This document shows, one piece after another, positions 6,033 through 11,172 of a stretch of DNA of 11,172 bases (the first letter of the stretch is position 1; each line of letters begins with the position of its first letter). Source of the DNA: Pyrolobus sp964613695 (lineage in GTDB: Archaea; Thermoproteota; Thermoprotei_A; Sulfolobales; Pyrodictiaceae); contig CAZTIR010000045.1 in the NCBI GenBank assembly GCA_964613695.1, forward strand, positions 1 to 11,172. The letters run 5' to 3'. The translations under genes and the position numbers were made by a program. The notes beneath the pieces were generated by a model, which saw only the letters and a program-made list of their open reading frames with translations, had not been told where the DNA came from and searched no databases.

Positions 6033-7085
6033 AACATCTACGACCATGCTCGAGTCCCCTATGAGCACGAGCGCTGCTAGAGGGTCGATGGCGTGCACTA
6101 TCTCAGGCGCGTGGAGTACTGTTAGAACGGGTTTCTCCCCCTCAACTATACCCCGGATGCCCATAAACTTCTCCAAAGGCCATGTGGTTAGGGCGCGTAA
6201 CGCCCTCTCAACCGCACTCCTTAGCCCCAGCCTCCGCCTCTCCCGGTACACCACCCACCTCATCAACTCCCAGGGGGATTGGGGGCACCACCCAGCATTA
6301 TCACCACCCAGTGCGTATCTAGGCGCGCATGGCTCCGGTTCAGTGCTCCAGTGTATGAGGTTAGCCAGGGGCGCGTAGACAGGGAGCACGCCGGCTTCGG
6401 CAAGAGTCTCGTGGATTCTGCAGGGCGCGTGTGTCAAGTGCACCGCGTGATCGAGGCGGAGTGATAGAGCGGCCAGGTAGTCGTCTTGAAGCGCCTGCTC
6501 CACAGTCTCCGAGATATGCGCAGCCACGCGGAGCCCCTTGCTAGCAGCCTCTCTAGCGATACGCGCCCAGCCGCCAAGGAGCGTCGGTGCGCCTAAACCA
6601 TCGCAGCCCTCGAGCTCGCTCGGCTCACCCCTCCCGTAGGCTAGGAGATGTATGCCATTCTCCCGCGCAACGCTCTTCACAAGCCTACAGAGGGTGCCAC
6701 CCCCCTCCACGAACGAGACTACGAGAGCGTAGCCAGAGCGCCTCAACCTCCTGAAGAGGCGGGGGAGGCTCGAGACGACTCTGCAATACGCTAGCCTAAT
6801 CCCACGGGCTTTGAGCCCGTTGGGCCACTCTAGCAGCTCTCGCGGATCCCTAGCCCTAGAGGCCAGCCCCGCTAGCCCATAGTCGAGCACGTGTATATGT
6901 GCGTTCACGAAACCGGGTGTGACGACTATATCCGAGTCTCTACCGTGCTCGATTGACGCTATGACACCCCCATCTATGCATATCCTCACGCTCCTCTTGG
7001 GCTCGAGCTCCTCACCTATAAAAGCCAGGCCAGCATCTAAGCAGAAAAGGTTGGCTCTCCTACGTCCCGGTGGAGCGGCGGCCAT
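6006..7085 (-). CDS. Metal-dependent amidohydrolase (cytosine deaminase/SsnA-like superfamily)
   Basis: A 359-residue amidohydrolase-superfamily enzyme that hydrolyses a C-N bond (deamination or amide/ring opening) on an unknown substrate. The N-terminal beta part (ICIDGGVIASIEHG) leads to the metal motif TPGFVNAHIHVLD, with H63 and H65. The barrel continues to AAHISETVEQ (H190, E193), HAVHLTHAP (H213, H216, H219) and ALGGDNAGW (D262, the catalytic/metal Asp position). This His-x-His, Glu-containing 'HISET' and Asp pattern matches the guanine/cytosine/S-adenosylhomocysteine deaminase-like group (COG0402). It is shorter than the roughly 430-residue typical member, with a short C-terminal beta section. 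Start chosen as ATG 7085, since the preceding 15 in-frame codons, up to a possible start at 7130, look non-homologous. No strong Shine-Dalgarno site is seen. No purine or pyrimidine genes are nearby to suggest the substrate. Confidence 0.85.
   Translation of the reverse strand: MAAAPPGRRRANLFCLDAGLAFIGEELEPKRSVRICIDGGVIASIEHGRDSDIVVTPGFVNAHIHVLDYGLAGLASRARDPRELLEWPNGLKARGIRLAYCRVVSSLPRLFRRLRRSGYALVVSFVEGGGTLCRLVKSVARENGIHLLAYGRGEPSELEGCDGLGAPTLLGGWARIAREAASKGLRVAAHISETVEQALQDDYLAALSLRLDHAVHLTHAPCRIHETLAEAGVLPVYAPLANLIHWSTEPEPCAPRYALGGDNAGWCPQSPWELMRWVVYRERRRLGLRSAVERALRALTTWPLEKFMGIRGIVEGEKPVLTVLHAPEIVHAIDPLAALVLIGDSSMVVDVLAHFEAYG
7015..7024 (+). promoter_or_regulatory. TATA box for the DUF2208 gene inside the amidohydrolase coding region
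   Basis: CCTATAAAAG is a near-ideal archaeal TATA box. Initiation about 26 bp downstream (near 7046) would give a leader of about 38 nt, which contains GGTGGAG at 7069-7075, 8 nt before ATG 7084. The box lies within codons of the divergent amidohydrolase gene. Confidence 0.6.
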
Positions 7086-7797
7086 GCTGCAGCATCCAGC
7101 AGTCCAGGTTATCGTAGGGCAGGTATTCATACTCCTCTTGGCATTCGTATTAACGTATTATCCGAGCCTCTACGTTCCAGCAATATTAGCGTATATCGGC
7201 ATCCTGGTGGCGATACAGATGCTTGCCTTCAGAGTCTCGGGGAGGGCGAAGCCGGAGGTCCTAGGATCAAAGCTACTCTACCGCGAGGAGGTAGACCAGG
7301 AGGTTATCATGAGGGATGAGAAGCTCCTAGAGGAGTACAGCAGGGTCATCAGAGCCACGATACTACCCTCCATAGCAGCCATGGTGGTGGCTGTGGTGTT
7401 GCTCTTCATCCTCCCCCACCCGCTCGAATCCCTCTATAAAACCGTGGTAGGCGACAAGCTGTTGGCGAGGCTGGCAACCTGGCTAACCGTCTTCGAGAGC
7501 GTGTTCGCGGTCTCGTGGGTGCTCCGGCTAGCCTCCGGGGCTACGCGTGTAGAGCCCATAGCGGTCGCACGGAGCTTCGAGATTAGAGAGAAGGGGGTGG
7601 TGCTCAACACGGGCCCCATGCCCACGATAATCCCCTTCCCGCTTGACGAGTATGATGTGAGCGTGGATGAGAGTAGGGGGTTTGTCGAGCTACGCTCAAG
7701 GAAGACTAGATCGCGCATACGGTTATACACTCGGAGGCCCCAGCGGGTCTACGAGCTCTTGCGGCGCCTTGGCTCCCGCACGCCACCCTCGAAATAA
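7084..7797 (+). CDS. DUF2208-family archaeal membrane protein
   Basis: A 237-residue membrane protein of a family found in archaea and without known function. Two helices near the N-terminus (about 7-25 and 28-48) are followed by an acidic, charged cytoplasmic segment (RAKPEVLGSKLLYREEVDQE), two further helices (about 92-112 and 128-150), and a C-terminal soluble region of about 80 residues with alternating beta strands (FEIREKGVVLNTG, RGFVELRSRKTRSRIRLYT). The layout of four helices plus a PH-like beta tail matches DUF2208 as I remember it; the assignment is from memory of the family pattern. ATG 7084 is supported by GGTGGAG at 8-nt spacing and by a strong TATA box. Its start codon shares the CATG palindrome with the divergent amidohydrolase. 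TYW1 follows after 42 bp and may be co-transcribed. Confidence 0.72.
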   Translation: MLQHPAVQVIVGQVFILLLAFVLTYYPSLYVPAILAYIGILVAIQMLAFRVSGRAKPEVLGSKLLYREEVDQEVIMRDEKLLEEYSRVIRATILPSIAAMVVAVVLLFILPHPLESLYKTVVGDKLLARLATWLTVFESVFAVSWVLRLASGATRVEPIAVARSFEIREKGVVLNTGPMPTIIPFPLDEYDVSVDESRGFVELRSRKTRSRIRLYTRRPQRVYELLRRLGSRTPPSK

Positions 7798-7839
7798 ACC
7801 CTCCACGCGCATGTTTTCATACGAGGGTGTGGGGATAGA

Positions 7840-8934
7840 GTGGCTAAGCAAGCTCTCAAGACCTGGAGGGTGAGGCTGGAGGACATACCCGAGCCCTACC
7901 GGAGCGTCTACAAGATACTCAGGAGGCAGGGGTATATACTGGTCGGTAGGCACACGGTGGTCAAGAAGTGCCACTGGGTCCACGCTGCTCTCACCGAGAG
8001 GCGCTTCTGCTACAAGTGCAAGTTCTACGGCATCGCTAGCCACCGCTGCATCCAGATGAGCCCGGCAGCCCTCTGGTGCTGGAACGCTTGCCTCCACTGC
8101 TGGCGCCTAAGGCCGCAGGATGTTAACATAGAGTGGGATGAGGTGAACATGCCGTTTGCCGACGATCCAGAATTGATAGTTGATGGTATCATAGAGGCTC
8201 ATAGGATGAGCGTCTCGGGCTACAAAGGCCACCCGAAGGTAGACCCGAGGATGCTAGAGGAGGCTATGAACCCGAAGCACGTCGCGATAAGCCTCACGGG
8301 CGAGCCCACGCTATACCCGAGGCTAGGCGAGCTGATACAAGAGATACACAGGAGGGGTATGACGACGTTCCTCGTGACCCGCGGCGTTAGGCCGGATGTG
8401 CTGGCAAACCTAGAGGAGGAGCCGACGCAGCTCTACGTGAGCATCGAGGCGTGGGACAAGAAGAGCTACGAGTGGTTCAATAGGCCCCTCGTGCCGAGAA
8501 CCTGGGAGCTTATACAGGAGACGCTGGAGCTGCTGCCAAGCTTCTCCAGCCCCACTGTGATAAGGATAACGCTAGTCAAGGGCTTCAACATGCACGATGA
8601 GGCGTTGAAGGGATTCGCCAAGATGATAGAGAAGGCTGAGCCTACATACGTCGAGGTCAAGGCGTACATGTGGCTAGGGGCCTCGAGGTACCGTCTACCA
8701 AAGACCGCCATGCCTAAGCACATAGAGGTTAGGCTATTCGCGGAGAAGCTGGCCAGGCTGACCGGCTACAAGGTGCTAAGCCAGCAGGTTGAGAGCCGCG
8801 TGGTCCTGCTCTCGAGGCTCGACAAGCCGATACGTGTTGGGGAGGGCTGCCCGGACGGCTGGAGGAAGAGGAGCGAGCTCGACGACCAGATAGAGTATGA
8901 GCTCGCGAGGCTCCAGGAGGAGGGCAAGATATAG
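7840..8934 (+). CDS. taw1: 4-demethylwyosine synthase TYW1 (radical SAM)
   Basis: Converts N1-methylguanosine-37 of tRNA-Phe plus pyruvate to 4-demethylwyosine, the tricyclic intermediate of wyosine bases. In the 364-residue product the radical-SAM motif is C80-WNA-C84-LH-C87 (C-X3-C-X2-C) in the TYW1-typical context WCWNACLHCWR. The second Fe-S cluster is also recognisable: C44, C57 and C70 are spaced 13 and 13, as in archaeal TYW1 (C26/C39/C52 of the Methanocaldococcus enzyme). Other family motifs are KHVAISLTGEPTLYPRL and TTFLVTRGVRPD. There is no N-terminal flavodoxin domain, as expected for archaea. The GTG start at 7840 follows a 42-bp gap after DUF2208; the gene may be leaderless from a TTTTCATA element near 7814 or read through. 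Wyosine modification is common in hyperthermophilic archaea and eukaryotes and absent from bacteria. Confidence 0.95.
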   Translation: MAKQALKTWRVRLEDIPEPYRSVYKILRRQGYILVGRHTVVKKCHWVHAALTERRFCYKCKFYGIASHRCIQMSPAALWCWNACLHCWRLRPQDVNIEWDEVNMPFADDPELIVDGIIEAHRMSVSGYKGHPKVDPRMLEEAMNPKHVAISLTGEPTLYPRLGELIQEIHRRGMTTFLVTRGVRPDVLANLEEEPTQLYVSIEAWDKKSYEWFNRPLVPRTWELIQETLELLPSFSSPTVIRITLVKGFNMHDEALKGFAKMIEKAEPTYVEVKAYMWLGASRYRLPKTAMPKHIEVRLFAEKLARLTGYKVLSQQVESRVVLLSRLDKPIRVGEGCPDGWRKRSELDDQIEYELARLQEEGKI

Positions 8935-9042
8935 CCGAGGAACAGTAGCTAAACAACTAGTGGCTGTGAGGAGGGCTGGTATTGCAGAGGCCCCGTGGGG
9001 CCGCTGAAGAGGGACACCAGCACCGAGCCCCGACTGCTAGGG
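8935..9042. other. Convergent gap between TYW1 and HepT genes, with a GC palindrome
   Basis: No gene is visible. A perfect 14-bp palindrome of GGCCCC and GGGGCC around GT lies at 8989-9002. It could form a stem in either transcript and so might help separate the two converging units, although no T-tract follows in either direction, as archaeal terminators usually require. Confidence 0.35.
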
Positions 9043-9456
9043 CTAAGGGTCTAGGCCGAGGCGCCTAGCCTCCTCCAACAGCCTAGCCGCGAGGAGGGCC
9101 ACGCGCCTATACTCGCGTCGCGCTATAATCCTCCTCACAAGCCCCATGTCCACACTCGCATACTCATGGACGACGATGTTGCGGAAGCCTGCCACGCGGC
9201 GTAGGAAGGAGGCCTCATCCTCCGAGATGACACCCCTCTCCAGCAGCGCTCCTATAGCCTCGCCCGTGGTGGTCGGGGCGTAGCCGAGCTCCGAGGCCAT
9301 GCGCTTAACCATGTCGAGCAATGCTCGCGCCTGAACCTGTAGGGCGTGTAGTGCCGCCAGCTCCTCTACCCACCCTCTAAGCCCCTTCTCGCTAAGCTCG
9401 TCCAGCTTCAGAGTCATCTCGGCTATTAGCGTGTAGAGTCTTGCCAACACCCCCAC
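9043..9456 (-). CDS. hepT: HepT-type HEPN toxin (DUF86)
   Basis: A 137-residue, largely helical HEPN-domain protein, predicted RNase toxin partner of the upstream nucleotidyltransferase. The diagnostic RX4HXY motif is R92-NIVV-H97-E-Y99 (FRNIVVHEYAS), preceded by the family segment EAIGALLERGVISEDEASFLRRVAGFRN, and followed by a helix rich in Arg/Leu. In characterised MntA-HepT modules the HEPN dimer cleaves RNA with the Arg/His pair, and the antitoxin inactivates it by adding AMP to the motif tyrosine; all three residues are present here. The start is GTG 9456, preceded by a strong GGAGGAGAT ribosome site, and overlaps the end of the MntA gene by 65 nt. No other TA module or mobile gene is in the window. 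Confidence 0.88.
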   Translation of the reverse strand: MGVLARLYTLIAEMTLKLDELSEKGLRGWVEELAALHALQVQARALLDMVKRMASELGYAPTTTGEAIGALLERGVISEDEASFLRRVAGFRNIVVHEYASVDMGLVRRIIARREYRRVALLAARLLEEARRLGLDP

Positions 9457-9883
9457 TAGACCATCTCCTCCTCGCAGCCTCTACCGCAGCCTCCACGATG
9501 CCCAGGCGTTGCACCGATATCAGCTCATCCTCGCAGATGGAGAGCCTCGGGAGCATATAGTCGAGTAGCTTGCTCCTAGACACCGTGTAGACGATTAGGC
9601 CGCTCCTCCAAGCCTCTATCAGGAGCACGCAACCCGCTCTAGAAGCGTCGACAAGGTCGAGGAGGGTGGGGTCGACCCCCAGGTGCTTGGATAGGCTAGA
9701 GTACATGTCTAGGAGCGTGTCGGGGTCGAGGCTGCCGCGGCTAGAGCAGGGCACCAGGAGGAGGTCTATGTCGTTCCCCTCCCCCCTCCTAGCCAGAGAG
9801 CCGAAGAGTATGACGTGGCATACGTTGAACTTGCGCCACTCGAAGCTCCTCAGCCTCTCTAGTAGCTCCTCCTCGAGCCTCAC
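9392..9883 (-). CDS. mntA: MntA-type minimal nucleotidyltransferase antitoxin
   Basis: A 163-residue MNT-fold protein paired with HepT. The nucleotidyltransferase core is FGSLARRGEGNDIDLLLV: the GS pair (about residues 28-29) and the D-I-D pair (about 38-40) bind nucleotide and metal, and an acidic residue in TLLDLVDAS may be the third carboxylate. The spacing between GS and DxD is 8 residues, versus the usual 10, giving a tighter loop. By analogy with characterised MntA-HepT pairs it AMPylates the HepT motif tyrosine and neutralises it; this is inferred from family. Start chosen as GTG 9883; TTG at 9886 is immediately in front and equally possible. A TATA-like CTAAATAC about 30 bp upstream makes a nearly leaderless mRNA likely. 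The last codons overlap the HepT gene, which has its own ribosome site within them. Confidence 0.85.
   Translation of the reverse strand: MRLEEELLERLRSFEWRKFNVCHVILFGSLARRGEGNDIDLLLVPCSSRGSLDPDTLLDMYSSLSKHLGVDPTLLDLVDASRAGCVLLIEAWRSGLIVYTVSRSKLLDYMLPRLSICEDELISVQRLGIVEAAVEAARRRWSSGGVGKTLHANSRDDSEAGRA
9463..9471 (-). promoter_or_regulatory. Internal Shine-Dalgarno site of hepT inside mntA
   Basis: GGAGGAGAT on the minus strand, about 6-7 nt before the HepT GTG at 9456. It is the strongest ribosome site of the module and lies within the antitoxin coding sequence, so both proteins can be made from one mRNA, with toxin translation independent of, or coupled to, that of the antitoxin. Confidence 0.6.
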
Positions 9884-9912
9884 CAATCTAAGCCACCGTC
9901 CCCCGAGACACT

Positions 9913-9920
9913 GTATTTAG
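9913..9920. promoter_or_regulatory. TATA element between mntA and the DUF998 gene
   Basis: On the minus strand this reads CTAAATAC, 30-33 bp upstream of the MntA starts, which suits a leaderless or near-leaderless antitoxin mRNA. On the plus strand it reads GTATTTAG; initiation 26 bp downstream (near 9942) would fall after GTG 9935 but before ATG 9959. The same AT-rich block may therefore serve both divergent transcripts. Confidence 0.45.
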
Positions 9921-9934
9921 AGCACGAGGTTAGA

Positions 9935-10453
9935 GTGCGCCGGGACAGGTTTAGGCTCATGGCGGAGGCCGCGAGGCTGGCAGGCCTCGCGCTGGCGGTG
10001 CTCTGGGCCGGGCTACTCGCCTCCATCACACTCGGCCATCTAGAGGCGAGATGGAGCCCGCTAAGCAACGCCCTAAGCGACCTTGGCGTGGTTGGCGCGC
10101 CCACACGCCCCGTCTTTAACGCCACCCTGGCGGCCTCGGCCGTCCTACTCGCGGCGACAGCTGCGAGCCTACGCGACCGCCTACTCCTCACAGCATCTCT
10201 CCTCGAGTCGCTCGTAGCGGTTATAGACGAGTCTCTAGGCCTCGCCCACTACCTCATAGCCGTCGCCCTCTTCGCGGCTCTAGCGGCCTACGTCTGGCTA
10301 CGCTGCAGTCGTATAGCCTCGGCTGTGATGATAGCCTCCTGGATACCATACCTCGCTCGACTGGTTGCAGCCGCCCCGCCAGAACTATTGAACGCCGCGA
10401 TAGCATCGGCCTGTGTGGCGAGGCGCGCGGGGCTATGGAGAAGTGCCTCGTGA
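9935..10453 (+). CDS. DUF998-family membrane protein
   Basis: A 172-residue integral membrane protein with about six predicted helices (approximately 12-34, 60-79, 82-98, 103-121, 126-146 and 148-165). The signature LSNALSDLGVVGAPTRPVFN, after the first helix, is the DUF998 pattern (Ser/Asp-Leu-Gly, then Pro and Phe-Asn before the second helix). The biochemical role of this family is not established. The start is GTG 9935, with ATG 9959 as an alternative favoured if the upstream TATA element drives it. Very Ala/Leu-rich. The 3' end overlaps the pyroglutamyl peptidase gene by 19 bp, so the two are probably translated from one mRNA. Confidence 0.72.
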   Translation: MRRDRFRLMAEAARLAGLALAVLWAGLLASITLGHLEARWSPLSNALSDLGVVGAPTRPVFNATLAASAVLLAATAASLRDRLLLTASLLESLVAVIDESLGLAHYLIAVALFAALAAYVWLRCSRIASAVMIASWIPYLARLVAAAPPELLNAAIASACVARRAGLWRSAS

Positions 10454-11049
10454 TAGGCTTCGAGTGGTTCGAGTACGAGGGGGTGGTCTACGAGCCCAAC
10501 CCCGCGGCCGAGGTGGCCCAGAGCCTCGACTCGGCGAGGATAGGCGACGCCATCGTAGAGGGTATCACGGTACCCGTGAGCCGCGAGGGCATACTAGAAG
10601 CCCGCGAGGCCCTGGAGAGAGGCAATGCAGCGTGCGCGGTAGGCCTAGGCCTCTACACGCCAGGCACACCCCAACTCCGCGTGGAGGTCGCGGCCGTCAA
10701 CGCGCTACTGGTGAACGGGTCCCTGGAGCCCGTAGACCCCCGACGCCCCCTCTACGAGCCAGCAGCCATACCCGTGGACCCCCTCGAGCTCACCAAGGGG
10801 CTACCCGCGAGACCCTCACTCTCAACGGGGCTGTACTATTGCAACGCGCTAGCCTACACACTCTACACCTGGAGCCGCGAGACGAGAAAACCCACGGTGT
10901 TCATACACCTCCCGTACACCACGACACTCGCGGAGAGACTGGGTATAGAGAGGCACGCGCAACCCCTCCACCAGCTCGTAGACACGGTATACGAGATAGC
11001 GGCGAGGCTAACGAGGAGAACCAGGGGCAACAAACCAAACCATTATTAA
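10435..11049 (+). CDS. pcp: Pyroglutamyl-peptidase I (peptidase family C15)
   Basis: Cytoplasmic cysteine peptidase that removes N-terminal pyroglutamate from peptides. The 204-residue length is typical (about 200-220). The catalytic triad is visible: E84 in LRVEVAAVN (family 'ERVAVN'), C136 in STGLYYCNALAY (family 'AGLYVCN') and H158 in VFIHLP. The N-terminal VIGFEWFEYEG...EPNPAAEV corresponds to the family's 'GFxPFgg...NPs', but the loop between GF and NP is longer and lacks the PFGG sequence. The four active-site blocks are in the normal order and spacing. ATG 10435 overlaps the end of the DUF998 gene by 19 bp, indicating translational coupling. Identity is strong; the divergence in the first loop may alter the pyroglutamate pocket. 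Confidence 0.92.
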   Translation: MEKCLVIGFEWFEYEGVVYEPNPAAEVAQSLDSARIGDAIVEGITVPVSREGILEAREALERGNAACAVGLGLYTPGTPQLRVEVAAVNALLVNGSLEPVDPRRPLYEPAAIPVDPLELTKGLPARPSLSTGLYYCNALAYTLYTWSRETRKPTVFIHLPYTTTLAERLGIERHAQPLHQLVDTVYEIAARLTRRTRGNKPNHY

Positions 11050-11081
11050 CCCTCCAGAGGCTGACACCTTGAAACGGAGCT

Positions 11082-11107
11082 GGCGGGGTAGGGGAGCGGG
11101 GTAGGGT
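11082..11107 (+). repeat. 13-bp tandem near-duplication at the 5' end of the initiator tRNA gene
   Basis: GCGGGGTAGGG occurs at 11083-11093 and again at 11096-11106; taken as 13-bp units (11082-11094 and 11095-11107), 11 of 13 positions match. The second copy is the acceptor strand and D-arm start of the tRNA, and the first is its immediate 5' flank. The upstream copy could also pair with the 3' acceptor strand. Confidence 0.8.
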
Positions 11108-11171
11108 AGCCTGGTAGCCCGCGGGGCTCATAACCCCGAGATCGGTGGTTCAAATCCACCCCCCGCTACCA
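11095..11171 (+). tRNA. Initiator tRNA-Met (CAT)
   Basis: Complete intronless cloverleaf of 77 nt. The acceptor stem pairs AGCGGGG (11095-11101) with CCCCGCT (11161-11167), then A73 and an encoded CCA (11169-11171). The D stem is GGG (11104-11106) with CCC (11118-11120). The anticodon stem CGGGG/CCCCG (11122-11126, 11134-11138) encloses loop CTCATAA with anticodon CAT at 11129-11131. The T stem GGTGG/CCACC encloses TTCAAAT. The A1-T72 pair and three consecutive G-C pairs at 29-31/39-41 are the hallmarks of archaeal initiator tRNA and separate it from elongator Met and Ile2. A weak TATA-like CTTGAAAC near 11068-11075 lies about 24 bp upstream. Confidence 0.96.
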
Positions 11172-11172
11172 A

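Noticed and set aside
6919..7083. N-terminal extension of the DUF2208 protein by 55 residues
   Set aside because: Antisense to conserved amidohydrolase codons; ATG 7084 has its own TATA box and ribosome site and starts right before the first membrane helix.
8989..9002. GC palindrome as a classical terminator
   Set aside because: No T-rich run on either strand follows it; archaeal termination relies mainly on T-tracts, so it is recorded only as a palindrome.
8960..9012. Possible C/D-box guide RNA (GTGAGGA ... CTGA)
   Set aside because: The C box is off consensus, no C'/D' pair is found, and the spacing does not fit archaeal guide RNAs.
10413..11072. 219-codon plus-strand frame overlapping pyroglutamyl peptidase
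   Set aside because: Arg/Gly/Pro-rich out-of-frame translation; the peptidase frame has a complete catalytic triad.
1..11172. CRISPR array, insertion sequence or integrated element
   Set aside because: No regularly spaced repeats, transposase/integrase motifs or terminal inverted repeats; base and codon use look uniform across the window.

Overview
The window looks like a compact, GC-rich (well above 50 %) chromosomal segment of a hyperthermophilic crenarchaeon, most likely Desulfurococcales/Pyrodictiaceae-like. The placement rests on archaeal-type PEP carboxylase, the archaeal/eukaryotic wyosine enzyme TYW1, an archaeal initiator tRNA (A1-T72 pair, three G-C pairs in the anticodon stem, encoded CCA), AGG/AGA arginine and ATA isoleucine codons, frequent GTG/TTG starts, TATA-box promoters and GGAGG-type ribosome sites. 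The species is inference. I see no insertion sequence, CRISPR array or prophage gene.

Layout. 1-208 is non-coding or the tail of an upstream gene and can fold. 209-1762 (+) is PEP carboxylase. 1867-2760 (+) encodes a ribbon-helix-helix/coiled-coil/winged-helix-like DNA-binding protein; its 3' end overlaps by 78 bp that of a minus-strand HhH-GPD iron-sulfur DNA glycosylase (2683-3492). That gene is head-to-head with a THUMP-less ThiI-like sulfurtransferase (3485-4144). A P-loop ATPase of the dethiobiotin-synthetase/MobB type (4123-4995, -) converges on it and is divergent from a membrane pair, PsiE-like (5134-5661) and FUN14-like (5700-6032). A metal-dependent amidohydrolase (6006-7085, -) shares a CATG start-codon palindrome with a DUF2208 membrane protein (7084-7797, +), followed by TYW1 (7840-8934). 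Next comes a minus-strand MntA-HepT toxin-antitoxin pair (9043-9883), then a DUF998 membrane protein overlapping pyroglutamyl peptidase (9935-11049, +), and finally initiator tRNA-Met (11095-11171).

How the genes relate. Most are unlinked housekeeping or accessory genes packed very tightly: three convergent pairs overlap at their 3' ends and two divergent pairs at their start codons. Functional themes are anaplerotic CO2 fixation (PEP carboxylase, relevant to autotrophic carbon cycles of this group), tRNA metabolism (ThiI-like, TYW1, initiator tRNA), DNA repair and chromosome binding (glycosylase, RHH protein), and a HEPN/nucleotidyltransferase toxin-antitoxin module. The least explained items are the RHH/coiled-coil protein with SD-complementary repeats in its leader, the P-loop protein with a variant Walker A, the PsiE-FUN14 pair, and a 13-bp near-perfect duplication of the 5' end of the initiator tRNA. 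I did not find a clear, wholly new multi-gene system.
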